The position numbers were made by a program, and so were the translations under genes. From Collybiopsis luxurians FD-317 M1 (taxonomy: Eukaryota; Basidiomycota; Agaricomycetes; Agaricales; Omphalotaceae), in assembly GCA_000827265.1 (NCBI GenBank), contig KN834906.1:7175-52613 (forward strand): a DNA stretch of 45,439 nucleotides. The letters run 5' to 3'. The first letter of the stretch is position 1. Every line of letters starts with the position of its first letter. Positions 11,321-21,900 of this stretch are shown piece after piece. The notes beneath the pieces were generated by a model that was given only the letters and a program-made list of their open reading frames with translations, searched no databases and had not been told where the DNA came from.

Positions 11321-12086
11321 GTTTGGAAGAAAACACAGGAGCCGCGTAAATTACGACGTGCGGTTTGAAGCGATGATGTACGCCATGATCGAACTTGGGG
11401 CTACACCAATGGAGTGGCCTCGGCTCGGCACAACCCGCCTCTAGCCACTGGAACTCAATGCTCTTCGTATGGACTCCTGTGTTTTGTTGGACCCAACCCG
11501 TGTCGATTTTATACTGTCAGTTCCAAGTCATATTAATACAGAAGATCTCATCGGCGGTTTGTGCTTAACAGTAGATGTCATCGACGCGTACATACTCTAC
11601 ACGCGGTCATTACTGTTCAGACAGCCACAGTAACTTGAAATAGTGAAATACCTTAAGTTTGTCACCACTATTTATGTACAATGTCCCACTGTCATAGACC
11701 AGAACTCCACGCACTTCATTTGTACTCCTGCTAGGTTTTGTTCTCGATTCCATACTGCCTTCAGCTATTTCTACCCTGAATATTGAAGGAGTCGTTGAAT
11801 GAGAATGCCTTATACGCGCGGCAACCTGAGCCCTATTCAAACGGTTATTTCAAAGCACCTCCCATCCCTCGAGAGTCGACTTCATCAACTCCCGATTCTC
11901 TCACTCCCCACCCTTCTCCCCGGTCCTTTTGTCACTGTTATGCATGTACTACATGGTCCCCCTGACAGAGGCCATCGATACTTCCCTCTTCAATCACAGT
12001 TTGTGGATTCTTCTGTCACTCAATCATTGGATCAAACGATTCTACCATCTTTATAACATACTTTATCTTTTTGACCATAAATTCAT
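11321..12086. repeat. Upstream region of LACS fragment C, partly duplicated from the region at 4633-5050
   Basis: Contains GAGCCGCGTAAATT (about 11340), ACTCAATGCTCTTCGTATG (11452-11470) and TGTCACTGTTATGCATGTAC (11931-11950), each with a counterpart upstream of fragment A. Between them (about 11560-11800) is a segment without a counterpart. A minus-strand open frame at 11840-11610 lies there, but it has no recognisable domain. The region ends at the left terminal repeat of the next element (12087). Confidence 0.5.
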
Positions 12087-12271
12087 GGGGTGTTGGAAGC
12101 ACGCGCACACGTGTTTCCCCGCATTCTCGCGAGTGTGCGCAAAGTAACTTTTCAAATAACTTTCTTAATTTAATCAAGTTACTTGAAAGTTACGTGCAAG
12201 TAACTTTTTTTTCCCGCGCTTGACAGCTTAACTTGCCGAGTCTCGGCAAAATGTATCTCTCATTAAAACTT
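12087..12271 (+). repeat. Left terminal inverted repeat
   Basis: Pairs with 14711-14878. The outermost 8 bases (GGGGTGTT) and the inner about 75 bases are well matched; the part between differs. It contains a hairpin with arms GCGCACAC and GTGTGCGC (about 12103-12140) that the right end lacks, and AAGTTACTT / AAGTAACTT words on both strands. Confidence 0.75.
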
Positions 12272-13752
12272 ATTTTCGACACATTTAACATGTTTTTGGT
12301 CTTCATTACAGCATCTGATTGCAGAATACTCTGAATATTAATGTTCCATGAGTGAACCAAGTGAATCGTATGCCTAATATTGCTGAGACTGCTGTTTACT
12401 TTAGCTGTAGCTATCAATCTGACTGAATATACCTAGGGATATATATTAGGTCATTAGCAGAAAGGTGCTTAACTGTCTTTGTTGCAAATACTAGCATGGG
12501 GACACTGGAGGATATGGAAAATAAATGAGCAGCTCAAAATAACAGGTTAACTAGCAATCCAGCTGTGCCAACTCAACTCTGAATTCTAATCTCCCCGTAG
12601 TTATGCTCACATACTGGACTATTCTCATTGTCATCCATACTTCAAACATATCCTCTTGCTCAAGATGCTTTGTCAATTGGTAAAATATCACTCTACTGAT
12701 TGAACTATCAACATCTTCATACTTCAAAATTCATTTTTTCATTTATCCCTTGACTCTTGAGAAAATGCTATCCAAATGCCTTATCACAAATGCCTCAATT
12801 CTCGAGTAATCATTATTTATTAGCCTGGTCTCTCAAATTGTAGATCCTCATCTTAGTTCTTATAGGTGTATATCTCACCAATCCATTACTATTAATACAA
12901 TTTTGCTGTCAAGCATCTGCTGAGATTATAAGTTCCTGATTCTATCCAGATTCACTCACTTGTTGTCAGTTGAATGATCAGACTGTTGTAGATCAATGAT
13001 GTCTTGTGTATTGACACACCAATATGTCTACACAGTTGTTTACTCTTTCTCTCGGAAGTTCCAAGTCAAAACTCATACTTTCAAAATTTGAAGTATCCTA
13101 CTTTCCTCTATTTGATTCATCTTCCAACTTGCAGCACTTGGTGGAATAAGTATTCCAGAACATTCTAGTACTTAGCTATAAATGACTTCAATGAGGAAAG
13201 AGCCTGAATTATTATCTTCAAATTTTACTATTATTGACTTGGTCTCAATTATAGACCTTACAATACAGACACCATGGTTGAGCTCTTGCCTAGTGTTTGT
13301 ATATCTATCTATTTGAATGTAAAGGTCATGACATGACCCAACTGTGATTCTCTAACTTTGAGCATATGAGTTTGTGCAAGCACTGTATAAACAGCATATA
13401 GCTACTCTGGTCTTTGTTATTCAATGGGTGTAGGGAAATTTAAAAAACCAGCAAGAAGTAAATGAGCATATCATGAATGTGAGCGCCATTGTATAATGGT
13501 TCAAGTGAATATAATTACTTTATGGATTTTGTACTCACATATTCAATTAAGTTAAAGCAATGCTGGGTCTGTGCATGCATCCTGACTCATACATACTGTG
13601 CAAAATTACTCACTCTACTTGGTAGTGAGATAGGTATTTGAGTTCAATATACTTTCCACTCATCCATCAAACATTCATATGCAACCCCAACTGGAGAATA
13701 TGGCATTCTTGTACTATTTTGCCAGCTCAAACAGTGCATATTTCAGTTCTTT

Positions 13753-14233
13753 CAGTGATGTGCTTAAGGCTTAAGACCTAATTAGGTTTAAAGCCTTAAT
13801 TTGGTTCCTAATTAGGACCTAAATTCAGCCGGATCTACATAGGTCCTAATCAGGTCTTAATATATATGTAATCAATGTTTAGGTGCTGGTCTGGCCGACA
13901 AATGCTTTCACATGAATTCCATCTCATGAAAGGAGAAGTATGGCAACTCTTCAATAAAACGAGATAAAACTAACTCTGTTTAATAATGTCACTGCAGAGC
14001 TGGTCACCTAAGACTTAGGTAATAATGAACAGTCACAGCGGCTAGCACAGGAACAGGGTGAGATAATCGGGTGATGGTGTTTTGGGGAGCTCAGGTACAG
14101 TGTGAGGAAAATCAAGTAGCATCAATATAGGTCCTAAATTGCACTTAATTCAATCTTAATTAAGACCAACAATTAAGGTATTAGGACCTAATATCCTTGG
14201 GAGGCCTTAATTAAGGCTTTAAGCACATCCCTG
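13753..14233. mobile_element. Nested MITE, hAT-like ends
   Basis: The ends are CAGTGATGTGCTTAAGGC and, in reverse complement, CAGGGATGTGCTTAAAGC. Subterminal regions are full of TAATTAGG / AGGTCCTAAT / CCTTAATT words in both orientations. Length is about 480 bp with no coding frame. The CAG start and the 8-bp flanks AGTTCTTT and AGTTTCCT (five of eight positions equal) suggest a degenerate hAT-type target duplication, but this assignment is inference. It sits inside the larger element, so it inserted later. Confidence 0.7.
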
Positions 14234-14710
14234 AGTTTCCTGTCATTATATAAAACATACATTTGATGCTCTAGAGATGACATTTTGATAGTTATGGTAC
14301 AGGTATTTTATGCTATTTCCTTTGTCTCTGTACTAACAGTTTTGTTAGAGCTGGCATAGTGAGAAAAGATTCAAATCTGAGTTAGAGCTAGTATAATTTG
14401 CATAAGTATACTGTTAATTGCTTCTATTCTGAACTAATGGTACTGGACTATTCATTCCAGGATTTTGAGATGCCTGTGGGCCCTTTGGGTAGCACTGTGC
14501 AACTTAGAAATGGGGAGAATGCATGAAATGATCATCTATTTATGTTACAAGTGCCAGCATAGCTAAAGCCTAATGAGGTTCAAAAAGTTATGAATAATTG
14601 ACAGCTGAGACAAGAAGGGGAACCATTGAGGTCTAGTATAGCATGAGAACAATAATATGTAGATACTCACCTCTTGCATTGCAGCAACTCACTGTAGATT
14701 ACTCAAAAAC

Positions 14711-14878
14711 AAGTTTTAATGAGAAGTACATTTTGCCGAGACTCGGCAAGTTAGCTGTCAAGTGTGGGAAAAAAAAGTTACTTTGTCGTGACAAAGTAAC
14801 TTGAAAGTAACTTAAAGTTACTTTTGTAAGGACAAGTTAGTGGAGTTGAAATTGTCCAAGTAACTTTGTTAACACCCC
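14711..14878 (-). repeat. Right terminal inverted repeat
   Basis: Starts with AAGTTTTAATGAGAAGTACA, continues through TTTTGCCGAGACTCGGCAAG (itself a near palindrome) and ends with AACACCCC. It includes a 24-base interrupted palindrome with arms GTTACTTTGTC and GACAAAGTAAC around GT. The same palindrome, slightly changed, is at about 329-356. Confidence 0.75.
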
Positions 14879-16924
14879 ATTCTTGCATACATGACATCAC
14901 TGACTTCACATCAATATTTCCCCACAACATGACTTGCTTACATACAGGCCAGTTCCCTTTCGTATAAAGAGACTGGCCATTCCTCTTTCCTGATCATCTT
15001 TTCTCTCTTTCCTTCTCCCATCTTCCCCATCTTCAATATACCTCGCATCAACGAGACCTTTCAGCAGTTTAACCAAACTGTCCTCCTTGTGAGTACATCT
15101 TGTCCACTCCGTCTTGTCTTGTTTCATCCTTCAGTGTTGCACGCTGTGGGTGAGCTTCCAGGTGTTATACGTTAACTATTGAATTTGGAAAATTCTAAAT
15201 TCAAAGGGTGAAGTTATACACTACGCAAACTAGAAAATTTAATTTTTAAATTTATAGGGACTATTGGGAGTCAGGGCTGATGCATTCAACTTTACAGCCG
15301 CACATTAAGAGTTGAGAGTACACACACAGTCTTGATAGGAGATAAAAAAAGGGGCTGGTATTATACATTTTGAGTGGGTGTTATGCTTTTTTCGGGTGCT
15401 TAAATCAAGCTGGGGTGTTTTGAGTTACGAAATCCAAAATTGGTTAATTCATATATATGGCCATGTTATGCATTACGCAAATTTGTGGTCAACAAGATAC
15501 AGTATTTTCACTCATTTCAAAATGTTCTGTGGGCAAGTGTTGCTAAAATTCAAATGGTACCACAAGTGTACTTGTTCTGATTCATCATATTGCAGTCCCC
15601 TATTTCTTCACTGGAGAGTATCTCAATGACTGCACCACAAGCCTGATAAAGTGGAGTCTTGACAGCCATGTAGAGAAATTCACAACTGTTTGGAAACAAT
15701 TGTGAAGAGGTGAATCATAATTCAGTTCATTAAAGGAGTCAGTGGAGTCTTTGATGTTCCACTCTGACTATCTGTTCTTGCGTATAAGGCAAAAAAGTCT
15801 CAGACTTGTGCCTTCAAACATCAATCTAAGATGACTCATAATTCATTGCACCTGGAACTTACTATTCTTGACACAGAAGTGCAATCAAAGAGTTTGCAGG
15901 ACACTGGGAACTTATTGGGATAACTTTTGAGTTTTTTAAGGAGGGTGAGATAGTTACCTCGGGATGGCAGAGAAGTGCAAGTGCGATATCCGTGACCCTC
16001 TATCAAATTTGGCAGGAAATTGGCATGTCGGACTGCACAAACCTTGACCTCTTCCACTTACAGCTTTTCATTCTGATCGCAACCTTCAAATTCCTTCTTG
16101 AAAAATATACCAACTCAATCTTAAAATGCATATGATAAATCAATACAATGCTCAAGTTCTTCCTTCTCTTCCTCATTCTTTTTCGATTCTAGAAGTTGCA
16201 CCATAAGACATGGCTACTTTCAAAGTCATAAAAAGTCCTGAATCTTTTCCATGCAACTTATCAAAATTCTAGGTAGACAGATCTTTGTAAATACTATCCA
16301 AGATAATACAGTAAAGCTTTGGAAGTACATACCTCAGAAATGAGAGCACAGAATACAATTTGAGTGCGATCTTGCATTTATGGGTCCGTAGTAAGTAGCA
16401 AAACAAAAAGCATATTTATTAAGACCTCAGTTCCTTGTGAAGTGGATTTACACAACAGTGGTATTGCCTGAAATCTGTGTGTTACTGTTTTCTTTGGCTG
16501 TACTTGATTAACATCTTGGACAAATGAAATACTGAAGGATCTCGCAAAAGGTATAACGATAATTTTGGGACTGGTAAACCTCAAGTATTTGATCTTCAAA
16601 GCAGTCTACTTAGATGTCATCTCAAAATTCAAGTAAGGGGCATGTTCACCTATCCACCTCCTTTCTCAGGAGCAACCCAGGCTTTTTCATCATTACCCTG
16701 GCTACTAAGAAATAGATTCCACTGCCAGATCTTCTTATATAATTAATAATGGTTAACACTTTACATATATTGGATCAACCTATTATCAGACAGATAAGCC
16801 TTGATCTGCGATTTTATTTCTTTCTCTTGGGAAGCAAAGATTTGTCCTCATTAAGTGGGAAGCCAGGGGCAGTTGCGAAACTTAACCTATGCTGAAGGAT
16901 GACTGACCCTAACCTTGACCCCTG
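14879..16924. other. AT-rich intergenic region with possible minus-strand exon remnants
   Basis: No protein family is recognised. On the minus strand two short frames have some coding character: 16620-16520 (reads like CFEDQILEVYQSQNYRYTFC) and 16230-15836 (an acidic stretch KKNEEEKEELEHCIDLSYAF, then a frame starting MEEVKVCAVRHANFLP at 16057). They might be exons of one degraded gene, but I could not join them. The region 15150-15700 is AT-rich and holds nothing that I can support. Confidence 0.35.
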
Positions 16925-17461
16925 TGTCATAAAGCTGGTACAATCACCTATTCCTAACCCCTATTCATTTTCCTTTTACTATACACCTTTCACATGACCA
17001 CATTTATGACTAACTTTCATATCAATACCTTTTGGACATATGACTCCTTCCTATCTCCACTCTGCACAGTATCATTGTTCTTTTTCTATTTCATTCCCAC
17101 TGTCATTGTTTTATTAATGAACTGTTCCTTGTTCTTCTTCTTGTATCTGTCACATGACCACATGCTCCATATCTTTTATTCTCATAGCTGTCACTTAGCT
17201 GTTGTCTTCCAGTAGCATTAGTTTCTCATCTTATCTTCCAGGAGCATTAGTCTCTCTTACAGTTTACTACAGTATATATACCTACCACCTGTAACCTGAG
17301 TCCCCATCTTGACCTCTCTGTCAATTGGGACCAGGTGAGTATCCTTCCTGTACCAGTAGACTAGTTAATTAACTCTGTCAGTTGGGACCAGGACCCACCT
17401 CTGTTTAAAAACTGATCATTGCATTCTGATAAGTCACTCCACTGTACACTGCTTTGTGACA
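16925..17461 (+). repeat. 5' LTR
   Basis: 537 bp, beginning TGTCATAAAGCTGG and ending CTTTGTGACA. It contains CAGTATATATACC (about 17270-17282), a plausible TATA element. It is longer than the 3' LTR because of about 29 extra bases around 17220-17250 (a local duplication between two GCATTAGT words) and one extra TTC near 17140. Confidence 0.93.
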
Positions 17462-17565
17462 TTAGGTCAAGATCCTTGCTGCACTGATAGTCTACTGCCT
17501 AGGCTGTCTCCACAGACTCTGCTACTGCCATTCCTTCCTTCTCTGCAGATTTGTCTGACTCTGAA

Positions 17566-18999
17566 ATGGGTCATGAACACATTGACTGCTCCAGCTACCT
17601 GCACACCTTTGATACCAAAGCCCAATCTCATATCCACAAGCTACCAGACAGTTGGAATGATTGTGACCAACAGCCCTGCCCACATGCTTTCAAGAACTCC
17701 ATCACCCAAGTGACTCAGCTCAGAGACAGTACCCCTGCTGTACCAATTACCAGATCTGTAACTGCCCTGCGCACTCTCACTGCTCCTCCAGTCCCACTTG
17801 CCCTTACTGCCCCACCAGCCTCAACCACTGTAACTGCCCACCCATCACCTGCACTGTCACCTCCTCCCCCCAGCCCAAGCATGTCTCAACAAAGCCTTGA
17901 CCAGCTTATGCAGAGCCTGATCCAGCAGGTTGCAGCGCTCACAACCAGCTTGCAATCTAATATTTCTGTCTCCACCAAGTCTAGCATGGTCAAACCAGAC
18001 CCTTTTAAGGGTCAGAGTAGTGCAGAAGCCCATCGCTTCATAGCCCACTTTGAGAGCTGGGCATCAGAACAGTCAGACTTAAAAGGCAATGAGGCCAAAG
18101 CCATTAAAGCAGCCTTAGGATTTCTCTCAGGGGGAGCAGCAGATTGGGCCACCCCCTATCTATCAGCCTTTAATGCCAAGCAGGTACCGTTTAATGGGAA
18201 ATGGGTAGAGTTCCTTTAGGCATTCAAACTCAGGTTTGAATCCATTGATCCAGGAATGGAAGCCCGCAATGCAATTAAAAAGGTACAGCAAGAAAAAGGA
18301 CAGACTGTTGCAGAATTTGCTCAGAAGTTCAAAGACACTGGTGATCAAAGTGGACTCTCAGATACTGACCTCTGGGAACAGTTCTATTCTGGTCTTCTCC
18401 CAGAGATTCATCAAAACCTCATCATAGTCAATATTGCTCAAGGGTTAGCCCAAACCCTTGATGAGGCCATTAGGTGGGCCATATCTGTTGATGTTTACTT
18501 GCATGACCCCAGCATGAGTAGTCACCAGCCTAACCACTCTCACACTCCCACTCATCATATTGACCCATATGCTATGGATATTGATGCCAACTGCACAAGC
18601 AATGGCAATACCCAAGATGGCTTTATATCTCGTATGCAAGGGCACTGCTATGGCTGTAGGTCTCAGAGCCATGAGAAACAGAACTGCCCACAGAAGGATA
18701 CAGTATGTCACTTCTGTGCACACCATGGCCACCTAGAGGCAGTTTGTCAGGACAAGTTTATGGGCTTGGAGTGCAATCATGGTAGGCATCAGCCATTCCA
18801 CCAACAGGTATCAGCCACCTCCTCTGTACCATTCACCTTATTCCCAAATGAACCAGCCCAGGTCGCTGCCTCAGTTCCCCCTCCTGCTAATCCCCCCACT
18901 ACAATCCCTAATCTCGCTGCCCCGATTGCCCAGCTGCAGGAACTCCTAAACCATGCCAATGCTATGGCCCCAGATGCACCCCACCAGGAGGATTTTTAA
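17566..18999 (+). pseudogene. gag: gag of the chromovirus, one premature stop
   Basis: The first in-frame ATG is at 17566 (MGHEHIDCSS). The frame has a TAG at 18217-18219 and then continues in the same frame to TAA at 18997-18999. The N-terminal part is Pro/Thr/Ala-rich. The capsid-like core runs from about 17990 (KPDPFKGQSSAEAHRFIAHF) to about 18500. Two zinc knuckles of the form CX2CX4HX4C follow: CYGCRSQSHEKQNC at about 18645 and CHFCAHHGHLEAVC at about 18709. They would bind the genomic RNA in the particle. The stop codon TAA overlaps the ATG of the pol frame (TAATG). Confidence 0.88.
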
Positions 19000-21900
19000 T
19001 GAGGGTGCCTGTCTCAGCTGCACTGAGAGCACCCTTAGAACAGTTCGCTATATATGCTACTTCCTCATATGACTCACTCCTATCATGTAAAATATCTACA
19101 ATTTTGGAAATAGACCCCAATGCATCCCATTTCCAAATCCAAGTAAAAATAAGGGGAAGAAGACATAGCATAGCAACTGCAGCCATGGTGGACTGTGGAG
19201 CCACCACTCTATTCTTGGATAACAACTTTGTCAAATGGCACAACCTAAGGACAACCCTACTATGACAGCCTATAAGTATTTTCAACATTGATGGTACCCC
19301 AAATCAGGCAGGACAAATTACACATTTTGCACACCTTGCACTTACAGTAGATGACCAAGAATGCTGGACAGACTTTCTGGTTACAAACCTGGGAGGAGAG
19401 GATATTATTCTTGGACTTCCATGGCTTCAGAAGATAAATACAGAAGTTGACTGGGAAAAAGGGTGGCTCTCAGTTAAAACACAGAAAGTAACCATTGAAA
19501 ACCTGTCTGAGGATACAGAGGGGCTAGAAAGTGGTAGAGTGGCAGCAGTTACCACTGACAATTCTAGCCTAGAACAAATCATACCCAAGTCAATCGAGGA
19601 AGAAGTATCATTGGTGCCAAAAGAGGAGTCACCCCTGTGTCAAATTTGAGCTAACCAAGCCATGCACTGATCCTGGGTCAAGGCAGGGATTCTTTTAGAT
19701 GCAGCAGAAGAGGTATGGTGTGCAGCAGGATATACCTACTCTCAACAATTGGCCGAACAGGCTCACAAAGACAAACTGACCAAAACATTTGGAGAGATGA
19801 TTCCAGAGCTATATTGAGATTTTGGGAAAGTATTCTCTGAATCAGCATCTGAACAATTACCTGCTCATCAACCCTGGCATCATGCAATAGAATTGGTACC
19901 AGGTGCACCAGAAACCATGTGAACCAAGGTCTACCCTATGTCCCTGAATGAACAAGAGGAACTTGATCACTTTCTAGATGAGAATCTATAAAAAGGTTAC
20001 ATCCAACCCTTAAAATCCCCACTATCATCACCAGTCTTCTTTGTGAAAAAGAAAGATGGAAAGCTCCATTTTGTCCAGGACTATTGCAAACTCAATCAAT
20101 TCACTATCAAAAACTGCTACCCCTTACTGCTAGTGGTTGATATCATTAGTCGTCTTCAGGGTGCACGATACTTCACTAAGTTTGATGTCCACTGGGGGTA
20201 CAATAACATACAGATCAAGCAGGGTGATGAGTGGAAAGCTGCATTCTCTACCAACTGTGGCCTGTTTGAGCCTAATGTCATGTTCTTTGGCCTTACTAAC
20301 TCACCAGCTACATTTCAAGTACTGATGAACCTGATCTTTGCAGATCTCATAGCAGCAGGAAAAGTGGCAGTATACCTGGACAACATTCTTATCTTCAGTG
20401 GCCAATTGGATGAACACTGAGAAATAGTCTGTGAAGTATTAGCTAGACTCCAGAAAAATGACCTCTACCTATGGCCAGAAAAGTGTGAATTTGAACAAGA
20501 ACAGATTGGGTATCTTGGGCTGGTAATATGGGAAGGGGAGGTAAGGATGGACCCAGTAAAAGTGGCAGCTGTCTGTGATTGGCCAACCCCCCAGAATCTT
20601 TGCAAGCTGCAAGGGTTTTTAGGGTTTGCCAATTTCTACCATCAATTCATATGTGACTTTGCTAGGATAGCCCACCCCTTAAATGGCCTAACCAAAAAGA
20701 ATGTCAGCTTTGACTGGGGGACACTACAACAAGAGGCATTTGAAACACTACATACAGCATTCACTTCTGCACCAATACTAACTCTTTGGGATCCAGACAA
20801 GCCAACACAAGTTGAGGTAGATGCATCTGGATATGTGACTGGCAGGGCACTTTTCCAGAAACAGGATGATGGCCAGTGGCACCCCATTGCTTTTTGCTCT
20901 GCATCTACGCAGGCAGTGGAGCAGAATTATGAGATCTACAATTGGGAGATGCTAGCAGTAATTGAGGCATTAAAAGACTGGAGAAGTTTTCTAGAAGGCT
21001 CACCTCAACCATTCGAAATCATCACTGATCACTCCAATCTAGAGTTTTGGCAGACAGCACAAGACCTTAGTCATTGCCAGGCCCACTGGGCACTTTGGCT
21101 CTCTCAATTTGATTTCTGCATGGTGCATCGACCAGGTAAAGCAAACACCCAGGTAGATGCACCATCCCACATGGCACATCATCAGGTATCAGATAATGAG
21201 GACAACTGACAACAGACTGTCCTCAAGCCTGAGCACTTTACACAAGTTGCCGCCACAATTCTCTGCAACCCACTAGAAGATAGGATTCGAAAAGTGTCAC
21301 AAAGAGAGGCACAGGTACTGGAAGGGCTGGAAGGATTGAAGAAGAGAGGACTACAATGGCTCATAAATGGGATTGCAGAATGGGAAGAAGACAAAGGACT
21401 GGTCTACCATAAGGGATGGGTATATGTCCCACCAGATGATGAGCTACACACAGAGGTCCTCCAACAATGCCATGACAACCCCTCTGCTGGCCACCCTAGA
21501 CTCCATGGCACCCTTGATCTTGTCAGCACTCACTTCTGGTGGCCTACCATGTGATCCTTTGTGGAAAAGTATGTCAAGGGATGCAAAATCTGTGCAAGGA
21601 AAAAGATCAAATGGCACCCCCATGCAGTAACACAACCACTCGATGTTCCAGCTGGACTATGGGAGGAAGTCAGTGTAGATCTAATCACTCAACTACCCAA
21701 ATCCAATGGGTATGATGCCATCCTAGTCTGTACAGATCTCTTTGGCAAACAGATCCATGCCATTCCATGTATGATCAATATTACTGCTGAAGGAGTGGCA
21801 GATATTTATTATCAAGAAATCTTCTGCCTCCATAGCCTTCCCCTGCATTTTATATTGGACCAAGGACCCCAATTCTCAGCAAAGCTCATGCGATCCCTCC

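Larger units (their letters stand above)
12087..14878. mobile_element. Non-autonomous DNA element with long terminal inverted repeats
   Basis: The left end starts GGGGTGTT and the right end closes with AACACCCC. Inner parts of the two ends are inverted copies: on the left AAGTAACTTTTTTTTCCC, then CTTGACAGCTTAACTTGCCG and GTCTCGGCAAAATGTA, ending in ATTAAAACTT (to 12271); the same run is found in reverse complement from 14711. Both ends carry many AAGTTACTT-type words. The 2.4-kb interior is AT-rich, contains a nested MITE (13753-14233) and has no coding frame of note, so there is no transposase. Flanks (ATTCAT left, ATTCTT right) hint at a 6-bp target duplication but are not identical. A second end of the same family sits at 280-418. 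I cannot assign a superfamily. Confidence 0.8.

Noticed and set aside
11610..11840. Minus-strand frame with a TLYINSGDKLKV stretch
   Set aside because: No recognisable domain, no splice partners; could be chance within an AT/GC-mixed spacer.
16994..17215. Open frame of hydrophobic character in the 5' LTR, and its twin at 22837-23055
   Set aside because: It lies inside the LTR, is repeated in both LTRs and is explained by pyrimidine-rich LTR sequence; no sign of selection.
17462..17480. tRNA primer-binding site after the 5' LTR
   Set aside because: I could not match the bases to the 3' end of a tRNA with confidence, and self-priming could not be tested by eye.
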